From Rhodoferax sp. (GTDB taxonomy: Bacteria; Pseudomonadota; Gammaproteobacteria; Burkholderiales; Burkholderiaceae_C), in contig NZ_JANXUQ010000233.1 in assembly GCF_025356155.1 (NCBI RefSeq), forward strand, positions 1-41,744: a DNA stretch of 41,744 nucleotides, given 5' to 3'. Position numbers and translations under genes: made by a program. Of the stretch, positions 16,690 through 24,243 are shown piece after piece. A model generated the notes under the pieces. It was not told the origin of the DNA and ran no database searches. It saw nothing but the letters and a program-made list of their open reading frames with translations. Every line of letters starts with the position of its first letter. The stretch's first letter is position 1.

Positions 16690-17925
16690 AGCCTGCGACA
16701 GCAAATGCCGCCGAATGCGCATGTCGCTGGTGAGCCCGGCTGCGCGGGTGTAGTCGTGGCTGGCCTCTGCGCTGCGGCCGGCCCTGCGGTGCAAATAGGC
16801 CCGCGCGACCCAGTAGGGCTGGTAGGTCGCCATATCGGCTTCGGCCAGGCGCGCCAAAGCAGCGTGCGCTTCGGGCAACTGCCCGCTTTCTGCGAGCGCC
16901 ACCGCCTGTCCGACAACCGCACCCGCGCCGGGAAAATACTGCACCAGCCGTCCATACAACCATGCGATGGATCCCCACGGGATCTGGCCCGTGAAAAGGC
17001 GCTGGCTGTGCGCGGACTGGATGGCCGCCTCGATCTGAAAACTGCCACTCTGGCGAAGACGGGCCGCCCGCCAGAGGCAATCCTCGGCTTCCTGTATCAA
17101 TGCACGGCTCCACAGGGCAGTGTCTTGCTGTGCCAGCGGCACGAACACGCCCTGCGCATCAAATTGCGCTGCCGCGCGCGCTTCGCAGTGCAGCAATAAA
17201 GCCAGCAAGGCAAAGGCTTCGGCGCTATCGGGCTGCTGTGCCACCACCACGCGGGCCAGGTACAGCGCCTCGGTTGCCAGACCGGACAACGCGGGCACAA
17301 CCTCTTCGCCGGGCAACGCTGCCCGGTTGGAGCCAATGGTGTAAGCGCCGTAGATGCCTTCCAGCACCGCATCCAGCCGCTGTGGCAGGTCCTGTGCTTC
17401 GGGGGTCTCAAAGCGAATACCGGCTGCACGTATCTTGGCCTTGGCGCGCACCAGCCGCTGCGCCATAGTGGCCGGTGCCACCAGATAGGCCTGTGCGATG
17501 GTGGTTGCATCCAGGCCCAATACAGCCTGCAGCATCAGCGGCGCATGCACTGCCGGGGCCAGGCCCGGATGGGCACACACCAGCATCAGCCGCAGCCGTT
17601 CGTCCGGCACCGCCTCGGGCTCCACCGCTTCTGCAGGCAGTTCCAGCAGCGCTTGCACTTCAGGCGAGTCCACCAGCCGCTGGTGCCGCGCCCGCTGGAG
17701 CAAAGCGCGTTTGGCCACCGTCAGTAGCCAGGCCTGGGGTGCATCGGGGATGCCGCTTTGGGGCCAGTCTGTCAACGCTGCCAGCAGGGCGTCAGACAGC
17801 GCATCTTCCGCTGCCGCCAGATCGCGCCACTGCCAGGCCAACCAAGCCAGAAGCCGCCCGTAGGCTTCGCGCGCGGCCCGCTCTGCGGCCTGCCACGCAG
17901 CCTGTGTGTCCGGAAGCGGCTCCAT
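16687..17925 (-). CDS. ECF42-like RNA polymerase sigma factor
   Basis: 412 residues. The N-terminal sigma-70 region 2 (LAWLAWQWRDLAAAEDALSD, then AWLLTVAKRALLQRAR) and region 4 (LGLDATTIAQAYLVAPATMA, then RLVRAKAKIRAAG) are followed by a long C-terminal extension (DUF6596/TPR-like, about residues 190-410). That layout and the YCII/DGPF gene directly upstream are the marks of the ECF42 group. The gap to the YCII stop is 22 bases, so they form an operon. ECF42 factors are thought to be controlled through the C-terminal extension rather than an anti-sigma factor; no anti-sigma gene is seen. The stop codon lies in an oxidoreductase fragment. Confidence 0.9.
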   Translation of the reverse strand: MEPLPDTQAAWQAAERAAREAYGRLLAWLAWQWRDLAAAEDALSDALLAALTDWPQSGIPDAPQAWLLTVAKRALLQRARHQRLVDSPEVQALLELPAEAVEPEAVPDERLRLMLVCAHPGLAPAVHAPLMLQAVLGLDATTIAQAYLVAPATMAQRLVRAKAKIRAAGIRFETPEAQDLPQRLDAVLEGIYGAYTIGSNRAALPGEEVVPALSGLATEALYLARVVVAQQPDSAEAFALLALLLHCEARAAAQFDAQGVFVPLAQQDTALWSRALIQEAEDCLWRAARLRQSGSFQIEAAIQSAHSQRLFTGQIPWGSIAWLYGRLVQYFPGAGAVVGQAVALAESGQLPEAHAALARLAEADMATYQPYWVARAYLHRRAGRSAEASHDYTRAAGLTSDMRIRRHLLSQA

Positions 17926-17947
17926 GCGCAGGTCAGGCTACGGGTTT

Positions 17948-18310
17948 TTAAGGAGCCTTCATGGGCGGCATCACGGGGCGCACTTCGGTACTGCCTGCAG
18001 CCGCACACGGCGAGCGTTCAGCCCAGGCCAGCGCCTCGTCCAGCGACGGCACCTCGATGATGAAGTAGCCTCCCAGGTGCTCCCGCGTGTCGGGGAAAGG
18101 CCCGTCCTGCAGCTGGCGCTTGCCATCCACCAGACGCACCATAGTGGCGGTATGCGGTGCCTGCAGGCCATTGCCGCTGATCACCACACCAGCGCCATAG
18201 AGCGCACCAACGTAGGCATTCCAGGCACCCCAGTAAGCGGGCGCCTGAGCCGGATCGTCGCGGCGGGCCACCTCGGCCGTGGTTTCGCGGTGAATGAGCA
18301 TGTATTGCAT
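17948..18310 (-). CDS. YCII/DGPF-domain protein of the ECF42 pair
   Basis: 120 residues from the ATG at 18310, set by AGGAG seven bases upstream. It begins MQYMLIHRETTAEVARR and contains the namesake DGPFPDTREHLGGYFIIEVP and LDEALAWAERSPCA, typical of YCII-related (DGPF) proteins that accompany ECF42 sigma factors. The biochemical role of the family is not established. A longer upstream frame exists but lacks family similarity. Confidence 0.9.
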   Translation of the reverse strand: MQYMLIHRETTAEVARRDDPAQAPAYWGAWNAYVGALYGAGVVISGNGLQAPHTATMVRLVDGKRQLQDGPFPDTREHLGGYFIIEVPSLDEALAWAERSPCAAAGSTEVRPVMPPMKAP

Positions 18311-18425
18311 AAGAAATCTCCTGAAGTTGAAGCCGCGACCATCGCGTCTCCTGATGAACTGATGCACGAAGTGGGTGGCAATCGACACATGCCGAAAATT
18401 TATTTTGCCACTGAGATAGCAGCAT

Positions 18426-18483
18426 AGCCCGGCCAGGGTGTTGATACAAGCGGGTGCGGTTGTAGGCCGTCTGGCCATCAACG
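18426..18483 (+). pseudogene. Oxidoreductase fragment 4
   Basis: AGCCCGGCCAGGGTGTTGAT and ACAAGCGGGTGCGG match 2464-2500 of oxidoreductase copy 1 (QPGHKVLIHAG), then TAGGCCGTCTGGCCATCA follows the GTFAIQ part of the fold more loosely. With fragment 3 it brackets the sigma/YCII pair, with gene order reversed as in a 3'-truncated then 5'-truncated duplicate. Confidence 0.6.
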
Positions 18484-18497
18484 GATTGCGCTGTCGG

Positions 18498-18655
18498 TGT
18501 CTGCAGACGGATTGCGCGCCGCTATTGTGTGATGTCGTGCTTGCTACGCTTTATGTAGCGCACTGTGCATATTCCACGAAGGCTACAGCCGAATTTACCT
18601 ATGGACGTTGGTCAAAAAATACCTAATAAACCCCATATTGGGTAAATTGAGGCTT
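18498..18655 (+). repeat. Dispersed hairpin repeat, copy 4 (long form)
   Basis: Homologous to 15858-16009 over its whole length: CTGCAGACGGATTGCGC, core TATGTAGCGCACTGTGC and ATTCCACGAAGGCTACAGCC, ending CCCCATATTGGGTAAATTG. It runs into the 3' end of the thioesterase gene. The interval 18311-18653 holds only this element and fragment 4. Confidence 0.75.
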
Positions 18656-19088
18656 ATTTGTGCACCCCAGCGGGCAGATACACCGCACAAAACTCCGGCG
18701 GCATGCGCCGTGCTTGGCCGGTGCTCAGTTCAATGCAAACCAGTTCCCAGCGGCCGCGCAGGATGGTGGCCTGGTCGCCGTCGCGCAGAAGTTGAAACCG
18801 GCGCTCCATGCTGAGTTTGCTGGTGGTGGCCATCAGCCAGGTGGCCATGGTGAGCGCTTCGCCAGCCGATGTGGGTAGCAGGTAGTCGTATTCGCCCCGG
18901 CGGATGGCCATGGCACGGTCCAGGCGCTGGTAGTCCGCCAGGTCCAGGCCCAGCGACTCTGAGTGCGCCCAGCCGATCTTCTCGCACCACTGCACATAGA
19001 CGGCGTTGTTGGTGTGGTTCAGTCCATCAATGTCGCCGCTGTGCGGGACGGCGGGCAGGGTAAACGGTGTTGGATAGTCCCAGGCCAT
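18654..19088 (-). CDS. Acyl-CoA thioesterase, hotdog fold (4HBT/YbgC-like)
   Basis: 144 residues. The hotdog active-site region reads SGDIDGLNHTNNAVYVQWC, equivalent to the D-x-x-G-H-x-N-N pattern of 4-hydroxybenzoyl-CoA/YbgC thioesterases, followed by MAIRRGEYDYLLPTSAGE and ERRFQLLRDGDQATILRG. It should hydrolyse acyl-CoA thioesters in the cytoplasm; the substrate cannot be told. Length is normal, so this is the intact copy; a deleted copy lies at 16478-16628. It is divergent from the AraC gene at 19189. Confidence 0.85.
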   Translation of the reverse strand: MAWDYPTPFTLPAVPHSGDIDGLNHTNNAVYVQWCEKIGWAHSESLGLDLADYQRLDRAMAIRRGEYDYLLPTSAGEALTMATWLMATTSKLSMERRFQLLRDGDQATILRGRWELVCIELSTGQARRMPPEFCAVYLPAGVHK

Positions 19089-19188
19089 GGCTATAGTGGG
19101 TTGTTTCTAGTGATCAACGAGGTCTGTGATGGTAGTTGCCCGGCCCGTGCCGCCCTGTCGCATATGCTGTCGGCAAACAATCTGCCGC

Positions 19189-19668
19189 ATGCGCAAAATC
19201 CCAGAACCCCAAAGCCCCGAGCTACTGCGCCGCCTGCTGCGCGCCAAGGACCGCATGGACGCCGCCTCGCACGAAGACTGGCCGGTGCAGCGGCTTGCGG
19301 GGGTGAGCCATGTGTCTGAAGCGCACTTTGCGCGTGCGTTCAAAGAGGCGTTTGGCGTGCCACCGCACCGCTACCTGCTGACGCGGCGCATTGAGCGGGC
19401 GGTGGCGTTGCTGCGTGATAGCGACACTGCCATCACCGACATCGCCTTCCAGACTGGGTGGCGCAGCCTGGGCACGTTCGGACGCATCTTCCGCGACATC
19501 ACCGGTGAGACGCCTAGCGCGGTGCGCTTGCGTGCGCGCGCGACGGCCGGCGACCTGCGCAGTGTGCCGGCCTGCATCGTCAGCGCGGCACACCGGCCGG
19601 ACCTAAAGACCGCCGTTCTGGAAAAGAAGCGCCGCAGTTTGGCAAGCGATACAAAAGAGGCTCTTTAA
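19189..19668 (+). CDS. AraC-family regulator (HTH only)
   Basis: 159 residues from the ATG at 19189. It is a bare AraC DNA-binding domain with two helix-turn-helices: VQRLAGVSHVSEAHFARAFK and ITDIAFQTGWRSLGTFGRIF, followed by TGETPSAVR. There is no separate sensor domain. The tail (KTAVLEKKRRSLASDTKEAL) is encoded by a 62-bp segment repeated at 20023-20081 just before the VOC gene. Short AraC proteins paired with a glyoxalase-like gene are common; an operon with the VOC gene at 20101 probably existed before the 96-codon ORF intervened. Confidence 0.85.
   Translation: MRKIPEPQSPELLRRLLRAKDRMDAASHEDWPVQRLAGVSHVSEAHFARAFKEAFGVPPHRYLLTRRIERAVALLRDSDTAITDIAFQTGWRSLGTFGRIFRDITGETPSAVRLRARATAGDLRSVPACIVSAAHRPDLKTAVLEKKRRSLASDTKEAL
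19605..19666 (+). repeat. Direct repeat, AraC 3' end (left)
   Basis: AAAGACCGCCGTTCTGG through AGGCTCTTT, the last 20 codons of the AraC gene. About 80% identical to 20023-20081, with a three-base gap that keeps the frame. The two copies bracket the 96-codon ORF. Confidence 0.75.
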
Positions 19669-19676
19669 GGCGCACC

Positions 19677-19967
19677 CTACTTCGCGTCAAACAGATCATT
19701 CGCCAGCCGCCGCAGTTGCGTCTTGTGCTCCATGTCGGAGTGCAAGAGCTGGGGCTGGGTTTGTACGCCTGCCATCAAGCTGTCAAATTCCGACCGCAGC
19801 ATGTTTGGGTTGGGATGTGTCTTGATCAGTGCCCGCACCGCGGCGGCCAGAACCGCGACCTGGATATCCGTCTGCCTGCGGCCTTGGTAGGCATCATCAT
19901 TTTGTTGTCGTTGGTTCTGGCGTATTTCCATCGGGGGCTCCATCGTGTTGTTGTGCACCATATGCAC
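19677..19967 (-). CDS. Small hypothetical protein between direct repeats
   Basis: Up to 96 residues. The ATG at 19931 is the best start (84 residues) because GGAG lies six bases upstream; 19967 and 19943 are alternatives. The sequence is hydrophilic and helical (TDIQVAVLAAAVRALIKTHP, MLRSEFDSLMAGVQ, KTQLRRLANDLFD), with no signal peptide or recognised domain. It is antisense to its neighbours and fills the ~345 bases between the two copies of the AraC 3' end, so it looks like an inserted cassette. Confidence 0.6.
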   Translation of the reverse strand: MHMVHNNTMEPPMEIRQNQRQQNDDAYQGRRQTDIQVAVLAAAVRALIKTHPNPNMLRSEFDSLMAGVQTQPQLLHSDMEHKTQLRRLANDLFDAK

Positions 19968-20022
19968 AGCCTTGGGTCTGATCTGTGCGTTTACCCACCA
20001 TACGCCTACCCTGGTCCGATGG

Positions 20023-20081
20023 CAAGACCGCAGTTTTGGAGAAGCGCCGCCGTTTGGCCAGCGATATAAACGAAGCTCTTG
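20023..20081 (+). repeat. Direct repeat, AraC 3' end (right)
   Basis: CAAGACCGCAGTTTTGGAG through GAAGCTCTTG copies the last codons of the AraC gene. In frame it would read KTAVLEKRRRLASDINEAL. It sits directly upstream of the ribosome site (AGGGAG) of the VOC gene, as expected if AraC and VOC were once adjacent. Confidence 0.75.
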
Positions 20082-20100
20082 AAACCAAAGGGAGAATTCA

Positions 20101-20514
20101 ATGGGTCAAACTGCTGGTGTGCAAACGGTCGGGGTGTATGTGCGAGACCAAGACGAGGCGCTCGCGTTTTATGTAGACAAGCTGGGGTTCAAGGTGCACA
20201 CCGATGTGCGCAATGGCGACTACCGGTACCTGACGGTGCAAGCCCCAGGGCAGTCCACGTTCCAGCTGGGGCTGTTCAAGCCCGGGCCACCGGTGCATGA
20301 CGCTGCCACCGCGCAGACGCTGCAGGCCATGGTGGCCAAAGGGGCGATGCCGCCCCTGGTGCTAGAGGTAGACGATTGCCGCGCCGCATATGCGCGCATG
20401 CAGGCCTTGGGCGTGGAGTTCACGCAGGAGCCGGTGGACCGCTATGGCACGGTGGACGCGGGTTTTCGTGACCCGGCGGGCAATGGGTGGAAGATGATCC
20501 AGGCGCGCCCTTGA
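20101..20514 (+). CDS. VOC-family (glyoxalase/bleomycin resistance-like) protein
   Basis: 137 residues, with AAAGGGAG upstream of the ATG at 20101. Vicinal-oxygen-chelate pattern: VGVYVRDQDEALAFYVDKLG in the first half and LVLEVDDCRAAYARMQALGV, FRDPAGNGWKMIQ in the second. Such proteins bind a metal and small substrates as dimers. The AraC gene upstream is its probable regulator. Confidence 0.9.
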   Translation: MGQTAGVQTVGVYVRDQDEALAFYVDKLGFKVHTDVRNGDYRYLTVQAPGQSTFQLGLFKPGPPVHDAATAQTLQAMVAKGAMPPLVLEVDDCRAAYARMQALGVEFTQEPVDRYGTVDAGFRDPAGNGWKMIQARP

Positions 20515-20533
20515 ACACTTTGGCTCTCGATTG

Positions 20534-21115
20534 CTATTGTTTGACGGCCTCAATGGCGATGCTGATGGTTACCTCATCCCCTACGTTGGGTGCGTATTTA
20601 CCAGCGCGGAAGTCGGACCGTTTGATGACGGTGGATGCATCTGCACCAATGGCATCGCGCTTGAGCATGGGGTGCACGGTGTTGACATAGCTGGCGATCT
20701 TGAGCGTGACGGGCTTAGTCACGTCTTTGATCGTCAGGTCACCCTCAATCGCCGTGGGCTTGTCGCCGTCGAATACGACCTTGGTAGATTTGAACGTTGC
20801 GGTGGGGTATTTGGCTGTGTCCAGGAAGTCTTCACCCTGGATGTGTCCGTTGAAAACAGCCAGGCCGGTGTCGACCGTTTTCATGTCGATGACCACGTCG
20901 ACCGAGCCCGTCTTGGCGGCCTTGTCCAGCACGACGGTGCCCGTCGTCTTGCTGAAGCGGCTCAGTTGGGTAGACAAACCCATGTGGTTGTAGGAGAAGC
21001 GGGGGAAGGTGTGGCCGCTGTCAATGGTGTAGGTCTCGGGCGCGGCGAGCGCAGAGGCGTGGACGCCGCAAATGAGGGCGAGGACGGCGGCGCTGAGGAA
21101 TGCTGTGGGTTTCAT
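20534..21115 (-). CDS. YceI-family periplasmic lipid-binding protein
   Basis: 193 residues with a signal peptide (MKPTAFLSAAVLALICGVHA, cleavage near ALAAPE). YceI hallmarks: YTIDSGHTFPRFSYNHMG, FNGHIQGEDFLDTAKYPTAT, then FKSTKVVF and IEGDLTIKDVTKPVTL. YceI proteins form a lipocalin-like barrel that binds polyisoprenoids. It is the last gene of a TPR/cytochrome b561/YceI operon, a frequent pairing. Confidence 0.95.
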   Translation of the reverse strand: MKPTAFLSAAVLALICGVHASALAAPETYTIDSGHTFPRFSYNHMGLSTQLSRFSKTTGTVVLDKAAKTGSVDVVIDMKTVDTGLAVFNGHIQGEDFLDTAKYPTATFKSTKVVFDGDKPTAIEGDLTIKDVTKPVTLKIASYVNTVHPMLKRDAIGADASTVIKRSDFRAGKYAPNVGDEVTISIAIEAVKQ

Positions 21116-21177
21116 GGTGTGGGGTCTCGGGTTTTAAAGTTCTGGATCGTTGTTCGGGTGAGCTGCCTGACGGCAAC

Positions 21178-21738
21178 TCAGCGTTTGCCGGGCAGCATGC
21201 GTTGCAGCAGGCCATCGCGGTCCACAAAATGGTGTTTGAGCGCGGCGGCCACATGCAGGGCCGCAATACCGGCCAGTGCGTAGGCGCTTGCCGCGTGCCA
21301 GGGTTTGATGGACTCGGCCAGCGCCTTGTTGGCATTCACCAGGTCGGGCAGTGGCAACACCCCCAGTAGCACGATGGGAAAGCCTGCTGCCGAGCTGTAG
21401 GCCCAACCGAGCAGCGGCACGGCAAAGAACAGCGCGTACAACATACCGTGGGTTGCGTGGTAGGCCCGTGTCTGCCAACCCGGCATTGCCGCAGCAATTG
21501 CGATAGGCAACTCGGGTGGGCGCCTGATCAGTCGGGTGGCCAGGCGGGCCACAGACAGCAGCAGTATGAAAACTCCGGCCCACTTGTGCCAGTTGTACAG
21601 CTTCAACCGCTGGGGTGAGAACGGCAGGTCCGCCATGTACAGGCCCACGGCAAATATCGAGGCCAGGGCCAGCGCCAGAATCCAGTGCAGAGCCATGGAT
21701 ACAGGGTGGTAGCGGGTTGCGGCGGGCGCGGAGTTCAT
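21178..21738 (-). CDS. Cytochrome b561
   Basis: 186 residues with four predicted membrane helices. Conserved histidines for two b haems are visible: H11/H18 in YHPVSMALHW, H51 in NWHKWAG, H94/H97 and H148/H162 in KPWHAASAYALAGIAALHV. The family moves electrons across the inner membrane from quinol. The start lies two bases after the TPR gene's stop at 21741, so the genes are co-translated. Pairing with YceI is common in proteobacteria. Confidence 0.95.
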   Translation of the reverse strand: MNSAPAATRYHPVSMALHWILALALASIFAVGLYMADLPFSPQRLKLYNWHKWAGVFILLLSVARLATRLIRRPPELPIAIAAAMPGWQTRAYHATHGMLYALFFAVPLLGWAYSSAAGFPIVLLGVLPLPDLVNANKALAESIKPWHAASAYALAGIAALHVAAALKHHFVDRDGLLQRMLPGKR

Positions 21739-21740
21739 GT

Positions 21741-22211
21741 TTATTGCGCGGCGGGTTTGTAGTCGGCAATGGCCTTGGCCAGTTGTTTGGTCTCATCACA
21801 GTTGGCGCAGGTGGTTTGCAGCTTGGCCAGTTGTGCCTCGGCCTTGGCCTTTTGATCCGTCTTCAGGTAGGCGATGCCGGAGTAGTTCAACGCGCCCTTG
21901 TGGTTGGGGTCCAGCGCCAGTGCCTTGCCATACGCCGCAAAGGCCGCGTCGTAGCGCCCCAGCCAGCGGTTGGAGAAGCCTAGGTAGTTGTAGGCATCGG
22001 CGTTCTTTGGGTCTTGGGCGACGACCTTGTCGAAGCTGGCAACGGCCAATTCCCAATTCTTGGCGTCAATGGCGTTTTTTCCCGCGACAAAGTTGTCTAC
22101 CTTTGCGTTTTGCAAGGGCGCTGCTTCAGATGGAGCGGCCAGGGCCACACCTGCCATGGCGAGGCTCAGCACGGGGGCTAGGAACAGATTGCGGATGAAA
22201 TAAGAGGACAT
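21741..22211 (-). CDS. Periplasmic TPR protein
   Basis: 156 residues with a signal peptide (LFLAPVLSLAMAGVALAAPS). TPR-like repeats cover about 40-135: NWELAVASFDKVVAQDPKNA, DAYNYLGFSNRWLGRYDAAF, ALDPNHKGALNYSGIAYLKT. A CANC motif (TTCANCDETKQ) near the end could be redox active or haem-binding-like, though it is not CxxCH. It is the first gene of the operon with cytochrome b561 and YceI and may serve as its assembly or partner protein. Confidence 0.85.
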   Translation of the reverse strand: MSSYFIRNLFLAPVLSLAMAGVALAAPSEAAPLQNAKVDNFVAGKNAIDAKNWELAVASFDKVVAQDPKNADAYNYLGFSNRWLGRYDAAFAAYGKALALDPNHKGALNYSGIAYLKTDQKAKAEAQLAKLQTTCANCDETKQLAKAIADYKPAAQ

Positions 22212-22324
22212 GTTTGACTCCCGGTAGTAAGTAAGGGGTTAAAGGTTCGCGCTGCATTGCGGCACCTAAGACAAACGATGGAACGCTTCAAACGGATGCA
22301 AATAATTTGAAAATATTTTTTTAG

Positions 22325-22864
22325 CTAGAGGGATGCAAGGGCGATCCAGTAGCGTTGCACCACTTCGCCTCTGTCGGCCAGAAACTCCTCGGACTCCAGC
22401 ACACCGCCGTTGCGCACTATCACCGCTGCGGAGGCCGCGTTCTGCTTTCCGCAGGTGATGAGCACGCGCGCGAGGCCCAGCTCTGCAGCGCGCAGCTGCG
22501 ACAGACGCAAGATGGCAGTGCCCAAGCCCTGGCGGCGGGCTGTGGGCCGTATGCCATATCCAATGCTGCCTCCTTCGCGCAGCAATGCGGGTGTCAAGGT
22601 GTGGCGAATGTTCGCTACGCCAATCACCTCTGTGCCGCCGCGGACCAGCCAGAAGGAGGAGTGGGCGACGAAGCCATTGGGCACGCCAACGCCGCGGGCG
22701 CAGTCTGCCAGCTTCGATAAGAAGGCGTCGAAGTCTGTGTTGTCAAATGCCAGTGTGAAGGGGACCAGCGCATCGCCGTTAGCTACAAACTCGGCGATCA
22801 GCGCACGGTACGAATCACGCAGGTGGGCGCTGGGATGTACGAGCGCTAGGGTAGGGTGCTGCAC
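22325..22864 (-). CDS. GNAT-family N-acetyltransferase
   Basis: 179 residues from a GTG at 22864. The acetyl-CoA-binding motif A reads YGIRPTARRQGLGTAILRLS (R-x-x-G-x-G), followed by ARVLITCGKQNAASAAVIVR and NGGVLESE, typical of GNAT enzymes. The substrate is unknown. The upstream DUF6151 gene ends 22 bases before this start, so the two may be co-transcribed. Confidence 0.85.
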   Translation of the reverse strand: MQHPTLALVHPSAHLRDSYRALIAEFVANGDALVPFTLAFDNTDFDAFLSKLADCARGVGVPNGFVAHSSFWLVRGGTEVIGVANIRHTLTPALLREGGSIGYGIRPTARRQGLGTAILRLSQLRAAELGLARVLITCGKQNAASAAVIVRNGGVLESEEFLADRGEVVQRYWIALASL

Positions 22865-22886
22865 GGTTGATCAGGCGAGGACCGGC

Positions 22887-23378
22887 TTAGCGCGTAGCGC
22901 TTTTTGCTGCAGCAAGCTCGGCCGCGGTCAGCACCATGGGCTTGACCACAGGGGCACCTGTGTCGGGGTTGAAGAAAGGGCTGCGGCGGTATGCGCCGCT
23001 CAGGCGGGCCTTGATGATCATGGCCATGGTTTTGGCTATGCCGCTGACAAGCCCCGCCGAGCGCGGCTTGTCGTTACCTAGCGCGCTCTTGACGCCCATG
23101 ACCATCGTGACCGGGCCGAACGATGCTTGCCGGGATGGGGCGTCACCCACCAAGCAGCTGTGGATCAGGCCGACGAACGATACGCGGGGGGTGAGCGGCG
23201 TGTTGCCAATGGGGGTGTTGCAGCATGCGGCATACCAGCGCAACATGCCTGCATCAAAATGCTGCGCGAAGGCCTGGCGGTCTTCGCAGTAGCAAACGCA
23301 GCGGTTGGATGGGGTGGTTGAAGTCAGCAGGCCACGGATATGGCCGCATGCGCATTGGATCTTGTGGCTGTTGGGCAT
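22887..23378 (-). CDS. DUF6151-like zinc-binding protein with an internal deletion
   Basis: 163 residues. The start QCACGHIRG and VCYCEDRQAFAQHFD match the GFA-like cysteine cluster of DUF6151 proteins, and GMLRWYAACCNTPIGNT, VGLIHSC match the later part. In family members as I recall them, about 35-40 residues separate QAFA from the LRWYAACC motif; here they are almost adjacent, so an in-frame deletion is likely. The frame is intact, so a shortened protein may still be made. The family's function is unknown. Confidence 0.7.
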   Translation of the reverse strand: MPNSHKIQCACGHIRGLLTSTTPSNRCVCYCEDRQAFAQHFDAGMLRWYAACCNTPIGNTPLTPRVSFVGLIHSCLVGDAPSRQASFGPVTMVMGVKSALGNDKPRSAGLVSGIAKTMAMIIKARLSGAYRRSPFFNPDTGAPVVKPMVLTAAELAAAKSATR

Positions 23379-23435
23379 GGCATCAGTCTACCCGTCAGAA
23401 GTGTAGGAGCGGAAACAGGAAACGGGATGAGGCTC

Positions 23436-23915
23436 TCAACCGCGTCGCGCTGCTTTGATGGTGGCGATATCAATTTTTTGCATCTGCATCATGGCCTGAA
23501 ACGCGCGCTTGGCCGCCGCTGGATCGGGGTCAACGATTGCGTCTGTAAGGGCGCGCGGAGTGATCTGCCAAGACAGACCCCACTTGTCTTTGCACCAACC
23601 GCATTGGCTGGCCTGGCCGCCGTTGTTGACAATGGCGTTCCACAAACGGTCGGTCTCCGCTTGGTCGTCTGTCGCAATCTGGAACGAGAAAGCCTCGCTT
23701 TGCTTGAACGCGGGGCCACCATTCAGACCGAGGCATGGGATGCCCAGCACGGTGAACTCTACGGTCAACACATCGCCTTGCTTCCCCGAGGGATAGTCGC
23801 CAGGTGCGTGGTGCACGGCGCCCACTGCGCTGTCCGCGAAGGTTGTGGCGTAGAACTTGGCTGCATCGAGCGCGCCACCCTCGTACCAAAGGCAAATCGT
23901 ATTTTTGCTGACCAT
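23436..23915 (-). CDS. VOC-family protein (3-dmu-9 methyltransferase-like / PhnB-like)
   Basis: 159 residues from the ATG at 23915, set by GAGAGGAG seven bases upstream. VOC/PF06983 features: TICLWYEGGALDAAKFYATT, LGLNGGPAFKQSEAFSFQIA and CGWCKDKWGLSWQITPRAL. The name is historical; a metal-dependent small-molecule role is more likely than methyl transfer. The same frame is open upstream to 24134 through the N-terminus of another gene, so a fused 232-residue product is also possible. Confidence 0.85.
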   Translation of the reverse strand: MVSKNTICLWYEGGALDAAKFYATTFADSAVGAVHHAPGDYPSGKQGDVLTVEFTVLGIPCLGLNGGPAFKQSEAFSFQIATDDQAETDRLWNAIVNNGGQASQCGWCKDKWGLSWQITPRALTDAIVDPDPAAAKRAFQAMMQMQKIDIATIKAARRG

Positions 23916-23972
23916 ATGGGTTCTCCTCTCGTTGAGAAAAAAAGTGCATTCTGCACGCCGGTGTGCAGGTGT

Positions 23973-24134
23973 AACTTTAGAATACGCCTCGCGCTGTGCT
24001 TCCTTGGGGTCGAGCAGAACCTGCGCCGCAGGCTCAGGATCTTGCGACGGCACGCCGTGGCCCCGGTTGGCCTGTTCGTCGAGGTCTTTGTCGGCAAGCG
24101 CCGGTTGGGATGTGGGGGTGGTCAATGGCTCCAT
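23973..24134 (-). pseudogene. N-terminal part of a small glycine-zipper-type protein, fused in frame to VOC
   Basis: The ATG at 24134 has an excellent ribosome site (GGGAGAAACACATG). The first ~54 residues (LADKDLDEQANRGHGVPSQD, PEPAAQVLLDPKEAQREA) match what I recall as the conserved head of small beta-proteobacterial proteins whose second half is a glycine-zipper membrane segment. That half is absent: the frame runs straight through about 19 unrelated residues into the VOC start. Confidence 0.5.
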
Positions 24135-24243
24135 GTGTTTCTCCCGGGTGGGTTAACGACGAACGAGGCAAGATGCTCGTCGCAACCCGTCGGGAGACCT
24201 TAATCCACGGCGGTGGGTTGTAAGTGCAACAGCGCTCAGTTGC

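Noticed and set aside
16687..18310. The sigma/YCII pair as an undescribed system
   Set aside because: The combination of an extended ECF factor and a DGPF/YCII gene is the known ECF42 arrangement; only its bracketing by gene fragments is unusual.
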